This document shows positions 6,005 through 13,031 of a stretch of DNA of 13,031 bases, piece after piece. A program made the translations under genes and the position numbers. Source of the stretch: Pseudomonadaceae bacterium UBA836 (GTDB taxonomy: Bacteria > Pseudomonadota > Gammaproteobacteria > Pseudomonadales > Pseudomonadaceae). The stretch spans positions 1 through 13,031 of the forward strand of contig DBHE01000252.1 of the NCBI GenBank assembly GCA_002296055.1, given 5' to 3'. Under the pieces are notes generated by a model. The model searched no databases. It worked only from the letters and a program-made list of their open reading frames with translations, and was not told the origin of the DNA. Within the stretch, counting starts at the first letter, position 1. Each line of letters starts with the position of its first letter.

Positions 6005-8446
6005 CTACCAGTTGTAACTGACCGACCCCGTCACCGTACGACCTTCACCCCAGTAACAACCCAAGGCTGAAATACAAGTAGATAGGTATTCTCGATCAGT
6101 CAGGTTGTTGGCGCTCAGCTGCAATGTAACGCCATTCTCCGCTCCCATGGCCTGGGCCACGTCATAGCTCAGGCTGGCATCAAACAGAGTGACGCCGTCG
6201 GTTTCGTAAAGGTTTGCAGTTTCACCGTACGATTCACCGATATAGCGCGCACCGCCGCCCAGCCCAAGCCCACGTAACACACCGTGCTGAACCGAGTAAG
6301 CCAGCCAGAGGCTGCCCTGCTTGTTGGGGACAAACGGCTGCTCGTTGCCCTGCACGGCCGGATTGCCGTCTCGGGTAACCTCGCTGTCTGCCAAGGTGTA
6401 AGACGCCAGTGCTTGCAAACCCTCTGCCAGCTGTACCTTGGCCTCCAGCTCCAGGCCGCGCACACGCACCTCGCCGGTTTGCGAGCGCTGATTGGTCAGC
6501 ATGTCGCGCGTCAGCACATTCTGCTGCGTCAGCTCGTAGGTAGAGAGTGTCCACAGGCTGCTGCCGTCATGCGGCTGATAACGCAGCCCCAGCTCATACT
6601 GCTTGCCCTCAGTGGGTTGCAGCGCATTACCACTGGCATCCGTGCCGCTGGTCGGCAAGAAGGATTCGCTGTAGCTGAAATAAGGCGCAAAGCCACTGTC
6701 GAACTCATACACCAGGCCCACGCGACCGGTAAATGCCTCGTCACGCTGGTCAACATCAGTCTTGGTGCCAGCAACCATATTGCGGGTCGTGTTATCAGCC
6801 GCCGCCAGGTCGTATCGACCTGCAAGGTGCAGGGTAAATCCGTTGATTGCGATCTCATCCTGCAAGTACGCGCCCAGCTGGTAGCGATCTTGCTCGCGTC
6901 GGGTAGTCAGCGGCGTTTTTACCGCATCCCCGGTGTACGCCAGGGTAACCAGATCAATAGGGCTGACGTTCAAGCCGTCAAAATGCTCGTCGTAGGTCCC
7001 CTCTTCTAGCTGGTAATCCAGCCCGAGCAGCAGTCGATGTTCTGCCTGCCCCCAGCTGAAACTGGCCAGCGCCTGGTTATCCAGCGTCAGGGAGTCAGAG
7101 TCTTCAGGAAACGCCCAGGCGTAACGCACCAGGTTGTTGCCCATCAGAGCTGCGCCCTGTACCCGCTGGGTGTCGGTCTCTACCCGGGCCAGGCGCAGGT
7201 TCTGACGCAAGGTCCAGATATCGTTCAGACGGTGCTCAAGCTCATAACCCAAGAACATTTGCTTGTTGCTGAAGTGATCGTAGTTGGGCTCACCGATAAA
7301 GGTATCCGGCCCCAACTTACCCCAGACAGCACCACCATACAGCGTTCCCTGGGCGGGCAACGCAGGGGGCGCGCCGCCACCATCGGCGTCGATATGTTGA
7401 TAGTGGGCAAGTAGTGTGAGATTGGTGTTTTCACTGAGCTGCAGGGACAACGATGGCGCCAGCAGTTGCCGCTCCTCACCCACGTGATCAACCTGTGAGT
7501 CGGCATCGCGCAGCAGCCCCACCAACCGGTAGCGTACGCGCCCCAGTTCATCCAGTGGACCGCCCAGGTCCAGCCCCAGCTCTTTATGTTCATGACTACC
7601 GTACTCGGCCCGCAGCTCGCCCTGCGTGGTTTCCGTGGGCCGTTTGCTGACCATATTCAGCAGGCCACCCGGAGCGGACTGGCCGTAAAGCACCGAACCC
7701 GGGCCTTTGAGCACCTCAACGCGCTCCAGCAAGAACGGCTCGATCCGCGGCTGCGCGTAGCCGAGCACGCCGAATGGAAGGCGCAATCCATCCATGAAGC
7801 GGCCCGGATTGAAGCCGCGCACCGAGAACCAGTCGTGACGCTGGTCGGTATTGCCATACTGGCTGATCACGCCAGGCGTGTACTGCAGGGCCTGCGCCAG
7901 GTCTCCAGCGTCACGGGCTTCGATTTCCTCACGGGTGACCACATTGACTGCCTGTGGCGTCGCCAGCAGATCGGTCCCGGTTTTGGTCGCGCTCAAGCTG
8001 CTGCGTGCAACCAGACTGCCGGTCGGCGCCGTCGGGTCCCCGGCAACCCGCTCACCGGTTACCAGCAACACGCCCAGCATCGCACTATCACTACTGGACG
8101 GCAGCACCACGTATACGCCCTGCCCCTGCTCCACAGCCTGCAGTCCGCTACCCGCCAGCAGCTGCGCAAAGCCCTCCTGGATGCTGTACTCGCCGCGCAG
8201 CGCAGGAGCCTGCAAGCTGGCTATCTGGGCGGCATCAAATTGAACGCTGATGCCCGCCTGGCGAGCGAAGTTGGTCAACGCAGCGGCCATATCGCCGGCC
8301 GGCAACTGATACTGATGCGCGGCGCCAGTCGCACTATCGGCCACGGCTAGCGGGGCGCCCAAGGTGCTCAGCCCAACAGCCAAGGCTAGCGGCGCAAGAC
8401 GGGAAAGCTGCGCTCGGGCAGCATGTGGGGAGGGAAAACCTGCCAT
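6005..8446 (-). CDS. TonB-dependent ferric-siderophore receptor with signalling domain
   Basis: An 813-residue outer-membrane receptor. It has a signal peptide (1-36, cleavage after Ala-Val-Ala), an N-terminal STN signalling domain (about 45-113), a TonB-box-like Val-Leu-Leu-Val-Thr-Gly (about 116-121), a plug with Leu-Ala-Thr-Pro-Gln-Ala-Val-Asn-Val-Val, and a beta barrel ending in aromatic Trp813. The STN domain marks a transducer that talks to a FecR-like protein, and such a gene lies just upstream. Cys791 and Cys797 with Gly-Cys-Tyr-Trp-Gly close to the C-terminus resemble the C-terminal Cys pair of FhuA-type receptors. This points to hydroxamate siderophores (FhuA/FiuA/FoxA-like), though the ligand is not proven. 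I chose the ATG at 8446 because AAGGAGT (8460-8454) lies seven bases before it. An in-frame TTG at 8530 would add 28 residues that are not signal-like. Confidence 0.94.
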   Translation of the reverse strand: MAGFPSPHAARAQLSRLAPLALAVGLSTLGAPLAVADSATGAAHQYQLPAGDMAAALTNFARQAGISVQFDAAQIASLQAPALRGEYSIQEGFAQLLAGSGLQAVEQGQGVYVVLPSSSDSAMLGVLLVTGERVAGDPTAPTGSLVARSSLSATKTGTDLLATPQAVNVVTREEIEARDAGDLAQALQYTPGVISQYGNTDQRHDWFSVRGFNPGRFMDGLRLPFGVLGYAQPRIEPFLLERVEVLKGPGSVLYGQSAPGGLLNMVSKRPTETTQGELRAEYGSHEHKELGLDLGGPLDELGRVRYRLVGLLRDADSQVDHVGEERQLLAPSLSLQLSENTNLTLLAHYQHIDADGGGAPPALPAQGTLYGGAVWGKLGPDTFIGEPNYDHFSNKQMFLGYELEHRLNDIWTLRQNLRLARVETDTQRVQGAALMGNNLVRYAWAFPEDSDSLTLDNQALASFSWGQAEHRLLLGLDYQLEEGTYDEHFDGLNVSPIDLVTLAYTGDAVKTPLTTRREQDRYQLGAYLQDEIAINGFTLHLAGRYDLAAADNTTRNMVAGTKTDVDQRDEAFTGRVGLVYEFDSGFAPYFSYSESFLPTSGTDASGNALQPTEGKQYELGLRYQPHDGSSLWTLSTYELTQQNVLTRDMLTNQRSQTGEVRVRGLELEAKVQLAEGLQALASYTLADSEVTRDGNPAVQGNEQPFVPNKQGSLWLAYSVQHGVLRGLGLGGGARYIGESYGETANLYETDGVTLFDASLSYDVAQAMGAENGVTLQLSANNLTDREYLSTCISALGCYWGEGRTVTGSVSYNW

Positions 8447-8536
8447 TTCAAGGACTCCTTTCAGGCGAAGGGGGTTATTGTCCTTGTTAAAGACACGCGA
8501 GCTGTCAAAAGGGGACAACCCGCGCGACAAGACAGC
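8447..8536 (-). promoter_or_regulatory. Intercistronic gap with 8-bp inverted repeat before the receptor gene
   Basis: The 90 bp between the anti-sigma stop and the receptor start are longer than the other junctions in this operon. GAGCTGTC (8499-8506) and GACAGCTC (8531-8538) are perfect inverted copies 24 bases apart, the second one overlapping the anti-sigma stop codon. A TTGACA lies on the minus strand (8508-8503), but no good -10 follows at 17 bp. In related loci the receptor has its own ECF-sigma promoter here. I could not match a known consensus, so a promoter is only suspected. Confidence 0.35.
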
Positions 8537-9532
8537 TCAGGCGGCGCTGATCGACACCCAGTAGCGGGTGCGGTACACCACCTTGACCGGCAGGCTGTAA
8601 GACAGGCTCGCGAGCACCTGATCGGTATTGTTCAGTTGGAAAGCACCGCTGACCGGTAGACTGGCAATGCTGTCATCACACCGCAGCAAGCCAGGGCGAT
8701 AGCGGCTCAATTCCGCCAAAAAGCGCCCCAACGGCAGCCTGTCAGCGACCAGCACGCCCTCTGCCCAATCAGCGCCATGCGGATCAACCGGCTGCGGCAG
8801 ACCAGCACCGCGGCTGTCAAAGCGCAACTGCTGGCCAGCCTGGATCTGCGGTCTCCGGCCGCTGCTGCGCGGCTCAATCTCCACCGCCCCGTCGAATACC
8901 TGCACCAGTGTATGCTCGCGCTGCTGCCGCACTACAAATCGGGTACCCAGTGCACGCACACCACCATGGCGTGTCAGTACCCGCAGTGGGCGGTGACGCT
9001 CCGGCGTTTGCAACGGGTCGGCGCCGCTGTCGATCAGCAGCTCGCCGCGGTGCAGGCGAATCAGGCGCTGGTGGCGGTCAAACTGCACGTCCAGGGCGGT
9101 ATCAGTGTTGAGCGTCAACTCGCTGCCGTCATTCAAGGTCAGGCTGCGCTGCTGCCCAGTGCGGGTGCTGTAGTCGGCTTGCCATTCGCGCCAGGGCAGT
9201 GCTTGATACCCCGCAACACCGGCCGGCAACACGGTCATCAGCAACACCAGAGACTTGATAGCACGACGGCGGGACAGCTCACTGCGCTCGGTCAGCACTG
9301 ACATACCCAGCTGCGGAGGTAGCAGACCAAACTTGTCGTTGACCTGCTGGGCGCGACGCCAAGCCTGCTCGTGCTGCTCACTGCGCGCCCGCCACTGGGC
9401 CAGCTCGGCAGCCAGTTGCGGGTCATGCGCCGACTCGTTCAGGCGCACCAACCATTGGGCCGCCTCGCGAATGACCGCGCGATCCAGCTGTTCGCGCGGC
9501 AGGCCAGATGTCAGGGGGTCAGCAGTATGCAT
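8537..9532 (-). CDS. FecR-like anti-sigma factor / sigma regulator
   Basis: A 331-residue inner-membrane signal transducer. The cytoplasmic N-terminus carries the family's conserved tryptophans (Trp27, Trp47, Trp58) that contact the ECF sigma factor. One membrane segment spans about 91-109, after Arg88-Arg-Arg90. The periplasmic FecR domain follows (about 118-220), and a C-terminal STN-like domain (about 255-330, with Phe-Leu-Ala-Glu-Leu-Ser-Arg-Tyr) should bind the receptor's signalling domain. Ala-Leu-Gly196-Thr197-Arg-Phe matches the Gly-Thr bond at which FoxR-type proteins are known to cleave themselves. The ATG at 9532 lies 22 bp inside the sigma gene, with GGAGG (9547-9543) upstream, so expression of the two is probably translationally coupled. 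The family is certain; self-cleavage is inferred from the motif. Confidence 0.94.
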   Translation of the reverse strand: MHTADPLTSGLPREQLDRAVIREAAQWLVRLNESAHDPQLAAELAQWRARSEQHEQAWRRAQQVNDKFGLLPPQLGMSVLTERSELSRRRAIKSLVLLMTVLPAGVAGYQALPWREWQADYSTRTGQQRSLTLNDGSELTLNTDTALDVQFDRHQRLIRLHRGELLIDSGADPLQTPERHRPLRVLTRHGGVRALGTRFVVRQQREHTLVQVFDGAVEIEPRSSGRRPQIQAGQQLRFDSRGAGLPQPVDPHGADWAEGVLVADRLPLGRFLAELSRYRPGLLRCDDSIASLPVSGAFQLNNTDQVLASLSYSLPVKVVYRTRYWVSISAA

Positions 9533-10023
9533 TGCTCATAGGCCTCCGCCATGTCACGTTTGATGGTGCGCACACTGACGCCGAGTTGCTCGGCAATCTG
9601 TGCGTAGGTCAATCCTTCGAGCTGAGCGAGCAAGAACACCCGGCGGGTGCGGCTCGGCAAGCCGTCCAGCAGCGCATCGATCTCGTGCAGCGTCTGCAGC
9701 AACACTGCCTGCACCTCTGGCGACGGCATTTCCGGCTCCGGCAAGCTGGCCAGGGTTTGCTGCCAGGCCAGCTCCAGCGCGCGGCGACGCAAGTGGTTGG
9801 AAAGCAGCCGTCCGGCGACCGTGCGCAGGAAGGCACGCGGTTCGTGAATCGGCTCAGGCGCAGCAGCGTCCCGCGCTTTGAGCACCCGCACGAAGGTATC
9901 CTGCGCCAGGTCCGCAGCGTCGTGCAGGCAACCCAGCCGCTGGCGCAGCCAGCCCAACAGCCAGCGGTGATGCTCAGCGTAAAGTGCCCCGCACTCTTCC
10001 CGCGCCTGATCCCCCACCGTCAT
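9511..10023 (-). CDS. FecI-like ECF (iron-starvation) sigma factor
   Basis: A 170-residue group IV sigma-70 factor with only regions 2 and 4. Sigma2 covers about 12-80, with the conserved Asp-Ala-Ala-Asp-Leu-Ala-Gln-Asp-Thr-Phe stretch (35-44). Sigma4 covers about 112-163, with helix-turn-helix Leu-Thr-Tyr-Ala-Gln-Ile-Ala-Glu-Gln-Leu-Gly-Val-Ser (138-150). It would direct RNA polymerase to the promoter of the TonB receptor two genes downstream once the FecR-like protein is triggered. Start ATG 10023 is preceded by AAGGGA at ten bases. It is the first gene of the operon, and its promoter overlaps a Fur box, so iron represses it. The 3' end overlaps the anti-sigma gene by 22 bp. This is a classic FecI/FiuI/FoxI-type gene; the exact orthologue cannot be assigned by eye. 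Confidence 0.95.
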   Translation of the reverse strand: MTVGDQAREECGALYAEHHRWLLGWLRQRLGCLHDAADLAQDTFVRVLKARDAAAPEPIHEPRAFLRTVAGRLLSNHLRRRALELAWQQTLASLPEPEMPSPEVQAVLLQTLHEIDALLDGLPSRTRRVFLLAQLEGLTYAQIAEQLGVSVRTIKRDMAEAYEQCILLTP

Positions 10024-10048
10024 GGTGCTTCAATCCCTTCTACTAAAT

Positions 10049-10067
10049 GCGAATAATTCTCATTGTA
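10049..10067. promoter_or_regulatory. Fur box upstream of the ECF sigma gene
   Basis: The 19-mer GCGAATAATTCTCATTGTA matches the Fur consensus GATAATGATAATCATTATC at 12 of 19 positions by my alignment, including the central AAT and TCATT blocks. It overlaps the -10 of the sigma-gene promoter and lies 26 bp upstream of the start codon, where Fe-Fur binding would block transcription. Confidence 0.75.
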
Positions 10068-10090
10068 TGCAGCTATGCAGACAGATGCAA
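10062..10090 (-). promoter_or_regulatory. Sigma70-type promoter of the sigma/anti-sigma/receptor operon
   Basis: On the minus strand TTGCAT (10090-10085) and TACAAT (10067-10062) are separated by exactly 17 bp. Each hexamer differs from TTGACA or TATAAT at only one or two positions. The -10 lies inside the Fur box, as expected for an iron-repressed gene. This is the best promoter match in the window. Confidence 0.78.
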
Positions 10091-10223
10091 CGGCTGAGCA
10101 TGCAATCCGTCGGTTATGGTCACCGATACATGTCACGGAGCTGGCAGGCCACCCAGCTGGCAGATAAAATACGCGGCTTCAAAGAATGGCAGTTCATGCC
10201 ACCGCTCTCCCGTGAGGTTCCTG

Positions 10224-11555
10224 ATGTCCGCCCCGTCCAACGCCCCCAAGGTGGGCTTTGTTTCACTCGGCTGCCCGAAAGCGCTGGTCGATTCCGAACG
10301 CATCCTGACGCAGCTGCGCACCGAAGGCTATCAGGTGGTGCCAACCTACCAGGATGCCGACGTAGTCGTGGTCAATACCTGTGGCTTTATCGACACCGCC
10401 AAGGCCGAATCACTTGACGCCATTGGCGAGGCTATCGCCGAGAACGGACGAGTCATCGTCACCGGCTGCATGGGTGTGGAAGAAAATGCGATTCGCGACG
10501 TGCATCCCAGCGTCCTGGCTGTTACCGGTCCGCAGCAGTACGAGCAGGTTGTCAGCGCAGTTCACGAGGTGGTACCGCCCAAGCAGGATCACAACCCGCT
10601 GATTGATCTGGTACCGCCGCAGGGCGTCAAACTGACGCCGCGCCACTATGCCTACCTGAAGATCTCCGAAGGCTGCAACCACAGTTGCAGCTTCTGCATC
10701 ATTCCGTCGATGCGCGGCAAACTGGTCAGCCGCCCTGTCGGTGATGTGTTGAGCGAGGCGGAACGCCTGGCCAAGGCTGGCGTGAAAGAGGTGCTGGTCA
10801 TTTCCCAGGACACCAGCGCCTACGGTGTGGATATCAAGTACCGCACCGGTTTCTGGAACGGTCGCCCAGTGAAGTCACGCATGACAGAAATGTGTGAGGC
10901 ACTGAGCGAGCTGGGTATCTGGGTTCGCCTGCATTACGTGTACCCCTACCCGCACGTCGATGAATTGATCCCGCTGATGGCTGAGGGCAAGATCCTGCCG
11001 TACCTGGATATCCCCTTCCAGCACGCCAGCCCCAAAGTGCTGAAGGCCATGAAGCGCCCGGCCTTTGAAGACAAAACCTTGGCGCGCATCAAAAAATGGC
11101 GCGAAATCTGCCCTGAGCTGACCATTCGTTCAACCTTTATCGTCGGCTTCCCGGGTGAAACCGAGGAAGACTTCCAGTACCTGCTGGACTGGCTGACCGA
11201 AGCCCAGCTCGACCGCGTTGGTTGCTTCAAGTACTCCCCTGTTGAGGGCGCTCCCGCCAACGACTTGGGTCTTGAACCCATTGCCGAAGACGTCCAGCAG
11301 GAGCGCTGGGAGCGTTTCATGGCCCACCAGCAGGCCATTTCCACGGCCCGCCTGCAGCAGAAAATCGGCAAGACCATCCAGGTCATCATTGATGAAGTCG
11401 ACGAAGAAGGCCCGATCGGCCGTTCGGTAGCAGATGCACCCGAGATCGACGGCAACGTTTACCTAGATACCGACGAAGCGCTGCAGCCAGGCGATCTGGT
11501 CAGCGTGGTAGTCACTGACGCTGACGAATACGACCTCTGGGCACAACTGGCCTGA
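10224..11555 (+). CDS. rimO: Ribosomal protein S12 methylthiotransferase RimO
   Basis: A 443-residue radical-SAM enzyme that adds a methylthio group to the conserved aspartate of ribosomal protein S12 (Asp88/89). The N-terminal UPF0004 domain carries the three cysteines of the auxiliary 4Fe-4S cluster (Cys17, Cys53, Cys82). The radical-SAM motif CxxxCxxC is Cys151, Cys155, Cys158 in [10 protein letters not shown]. A TRAM-like RNA/protein-binding domain forms the C-terminus (about 375-443). Val-Ser-Leu-Gly-Cys-Pro-Lys at the start is typical of RimO rather than MiaB. I chose ATG 10224, preceded by GTGAGG (10212-10217), because the protein then begins just before the conserved domain and has the usual RimO length. 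An in-frame ATG at 10116 would add 36 unconserved-looking residues. No strong promoter is visible in the 200-bp gap upstream, which it shares with the divergent sigma gene. Confidence 0.96.
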   Translation: MSAPSNAPKVGFVSLGCPKALVDSERILTQLRTEGYQVVPTYQDADVVVVNTCGFIDTAKAESLDAIGEAIAENGRVIVTGCMGVEENAIRDVHPSVLAVTGPQQYEQVVSAVHEVVPPKQDHNPLIDLVPPQGVKLTPRHYAYLKISEGCNHSCSFCIIPSMRGKLVSRPVGDVLSEAERLAKAGVKEVLVISQDTSAYGVDIKYRTGFWNGRPVKSRMTEMCEALSELGIWVRLHYVYPYPHVDELIPLMAEGKILPYLDIPFQHASPKVLKAMKRPAFEDKTLARIKKWREICPELTIRSTFIVGFPGETEEDFQYLLDWLTEAQLDRVGCFKYSPVEGAPANDLGLEPIAEDVQQERWERFMAHQQAISTARLQQKIGKTIQVIIDEVDEEGPIGRSVADAPEIDGNVYLDTDEALQPGDLVSVVVTDADEYDLWAQLA

Positions 11556-11563
11556 CCCCTCTC

Positions 11564-11582
11564 GGGCGCGCTCTGCGCGCCC
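11564..11582 (+). terminator. GC-rich hairpin after rimO (weak terminator)
   Basis: GGGCGCG (11564-11570) pairs with CGCGCCC (11576-11582) around CTCTG, 8 bp after the rimO stop. The tail is only pyrimidine-rich (CCCCCTCTCTTTT after a short gap) rather than a clean T-run, so it may stop transcription only partly. The remaining roughly 150 bp up to the next start show no further clear element. Confidence 0.55.
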
Positions 11583-11736
11583 ACACCCCCTCTCTTTTGT
11601 GCCTTTGACCATGCCTTGGCCATCAGTCTGATTGCCGAGGCTGACGCCGTCATACAAGCTGTGGTATCACTATTGAAAAAACGCCCGCGCAGCGACCTGC
11701 ACCTGCGGCGATGCTGGCAAAACAAGAGGCACCCCG

Positions 11737-13031
11737 ATGGGCCGGGAAAACACGGATATTGAATACCAGAGTACCAGCAACAACCTGCGCGCCCTGTTCG
11801 ACTCGATCGGCGCCTACGTCTACGTCAAGGATGCTCAGGGCCGCTATCTTTACGCCAACAAGGCGGTCTGCGAACTCTACCAACGAGACCTGTCGCAAGT
11901 GCTCGGGCTGGACGACAGACACTTCTTCAACATGGAGCACTCCCAGGCGCTGCTGCAGAACGATCTTGACGTTCTGACACTAGGCAGCGAGATCCATCAG
12001 GAAGAAGAAGTAGTACTGCGCCACGAACAGCAACGCCGCCTGTTCTGGACCATCAAGGTACCGATTCGCAGTACCGACGGCCGTATCGTCGGACTCAGCG
12101 GAATTTCGTCGCCTCTCACCGCCGACAAGCTCAATACCGACAACGCGATACGCCATAACCAGTTGATGAATACCATCCTGTCCAACGTCGATGCCTACAT
12201 CTACGTCAAGGACAACGATGGCACCTACCTGTACGCCAACAAGAAAGTCATCGAGCTGTACGGCACCACCACCAGGGACATTATCGGCCGCACGGATCAC
12301 GATGTGCATGCCCCCGAGATTGCGCGCCAGCTGATTGCCCTGGACCGTGAGGTGCTGGATAACAACCAGCGCCAGGCACGCGAAGAGGTTGTACACGACA
12401 CCGCCGGTATTGCCCGGCACTTCTGGTCGATCAAGATCCCCATCGCGCTGCCGGGCCACCCTAGCGCGCTGATCGGCTTCTCTTCGGAAATTACCGAGCT
12501 GCTGACGCTGCGCCGTGACCTTGAATTGAAGCGCACCACAGACGCGCTCACCGGCTTGCGCAACCGCCTCGCACTGGAAGAAATGTTGGAGCGCCAACTA
12601 GCCGACGCAGCGCGGCGCAGCCGAGCACCGGCAGTACTCATGCTCGATCTGGACCAGTTCAAATACCTCAACAATACGCTCGGCCAACAGGCTGGCGACG
12701 AGGTGCTGCGTCAGGTTGCTCAACGCCTGGAGGGAGCCAGCTGGCTCAAGGGCCAACCGGCGCGCGTTGGCAGCAATGCCTTTGCCGTAGTGCTGCCGCG
12801 CGTTACCAGCGCCGAAGAAGCAGCTTCGCTGGCCGAGCGCGTTCGCCTGCGTCTGGCGGAGCCCTACGTGCTGGACAATCAGCCCTTCCAGCTAACTGCC
12901 AGCCTGGGTATCAGCCTGTACCCGCATGACGGCAAAAGCCCCCAGTTGCTGCTGGCCAACGCCGAGTCAGCGATGTATCACGCCAAAGACCAAGGCCGTA
13001 ATCAATGCTGGGCGGCCGCAAAAACTGAGTG
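11737..13031 (+). CDS. Tandem-PAS protein with degenerate GGDEF domain (partial, 3' cut by window)
   Basis: An open frame of 431 codons runs to the right edge without a stop. It encodes a c-di-GMP-type signalling protein without membrane segments in the visible part, so it is probably cytoplasmic. PAS1 (about 17-125) and PAS2 (about 143-252) are clear duplicates: both contain Ala-Tyr-(Val/Ile)-Tyr-Val-Lys-Asp, Tyr-Leu-Tyr-Ala-Asn-Lys and a Phe-Trp-(Thr/Ser)-Ile-Lys strand. A linker with Thr-Asp-Ala-Leu-Thr-Gly-Leu-Arg-Asn-Arg (268-277) leads into a GGDEF domain. There the metal-binding Asp304-Leu-Asp-Gln-Phe-Lys is kept, but the signature loop is Gly345-Ser-Asn-Ala-Phe349 instead of GGDEF, Asn-Asp is Asn312-Asn313, and no RxxD inhibitory site is seen. 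It is therefore unlikely to make c-di-GMP. An EAL phosphodiesterase domain may follow outside the window. ATG 11737 has AAGAGG (11724-11729) seven bases upstream. Confidence 0.9.
   Translation, partial: MGRENTDIEYQSTSNNLRALFDSIGAYVYVKDAQGRYLYANKAVCELYQRDLSQVLGLDDRHFFNMEHSQALLQNDLDVLTLGSEIHQEEEVVLRHEQQRRLFWTIKVPIRSTDGRIVGLSGISSPLTADKLNTDNAIRHNQLMNTILSNVDAYIYVKDNDGTYLYANKKVIELYGTTTRDIIGRTDHDVHAPEIARQLIALDREVLDNNQRQAREEVVHDTAGIARHFWSIKIPIALPGHPSALIGFSSEITELLTLRRDLELKRTTDALTGLRNRLALEEMLERQLADAARRSRAPAVLMLDLDQFKYLNNTLGQQAGDEVLRQVAQRLEGASWLKGQPARVGSNAFAVVLPRVTSAEEAASLAERVRLRLAEPYVLDNQPFQLTASLGISLYPHDGKSPQLLLANAESAMYHAKDQGRNQCWAAAKTE

Noticed and set aside
6284..7009. Long open frame (241 codons) on the plus strand opposite the TonB receptor
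   Set aside because: It lies wholly antisense to a secure receptor gene, has no recognisable motif, and is explained by the GC-rich codon bias of the real gene.
7586..8350. Open frame of 254 codons on the plus strand opposite the receptor N-terminus
   Set aside because: Antisense shadow of the signal-peptide, STN and plug region; no motif, no fitting ribosome binding site seen.
8447..8530. TTG start extending the TonB receptor by 28 residues
   Set aside because: The ATG at 8446 has a strong AAGGAGT and begins a proper signal peptide; the extension would spoil secretion.
9508..10056. Open frame on the plus strand opposite the ECF sigma gene
   Set aside because: Antisense to a well-recognised sigma factor and lacking any domain-like features.
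10116..10223. Upstream in-frame ATG extending RimO by 36 residues
   Set aside because: The extension is not RimO-like, and ATG 10224 has its own ribosome binding site and gives the usual family length.
11980..12597. Open frame of 205 codons on the minus strand within the PAS-GGDEF gene
   Set aside because: The plus-strand frame encodes clear duplicated PAS and GGDEF motifs across the same bases; the minus frame has none.

Overview
The window looks like a chromosomal segment of a GC-rich gammaproteobacterium, most likely Pseudomonas or a close relative. This rests on AcnB and RimO sequences of proteobacterial type, a Fur-controlled ECF sigma / FecR-like anti-sigma / TonB-receptor locus, a TGTGA-N6-TCACA (CRP/Vfr) site and a PAS/GGDEF protein. 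The genus is inference; no rRNA or tRNA is present to fix it.

Layout. (1) 1-357: the 3' end of acnB (aconitase B) and its terminator. (2) 521-1597: a solitary, visibly AT-richer gene for a PD-(D/E)XK nuclease related to the N-terminus of type I restriction HsdR, without partner genes. Its end overlaps by 10 bp the end of the convergent next gene. (3) 1588-5607: a catabolic module. A TetR-family regulator (minus) diverges from three co-directional genes: a Baeyer-Villiger-type flavin monooxygenase, a short-chain dehydrogenase and a membrane-anchored alpha/beta hydrolase. A perfect 18-bp palindrome, the likely operator, lies between regulator and monooxygenase. (4) 5615-5978: a long palindrome containing a perfect CRP/Vfr consensus, a small YgdI/YgdR-type lipoprotein gene and a bidirectional terminator. 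(5) 6005-10090 (minus): a cell-surface-signalling iron-uptake operon in the order ECF sigma, FecR-like anti-sigma, TonB-dependent receptor. It starts at a sigma70-like promoter whose -10 lies inside a Fur box. (6) 10224-11555: rimO (ribosomal protein S12 methylthiotransferase). (7) 11737-13031: a PAS-PAS-GGDEF protein that runs off the right edge and whose GGDEF signature is degenerate (GSNAF).

How the genes could work together. The three enzymes of module 3 form a logical chain: alcohol to ketone (dehydrogenase), ketone to ester or lactone (monooxygenase), ester hydrolysis (hydrolase), under TetR control. The substrate is unknown. In module 5, iron starvation would relieve Fur and allow synthesis of sigma and anti-sigma. 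Binding of a ferric siderophore, probably of hydroxamate type, by the receptor would then release the sigma factor to raise receptor expression.

The window reads as housekeeping genes (acnB, rimO) separated by accessory cassettes. No mobile element, CRISPR array or RNA gene was seen. The most unusual items are the orphan HsdR-like nuclease, the compact Baeyer-Villiger module with its palindrome, and the tandem-PAS protein with a degenerate GGDEF.
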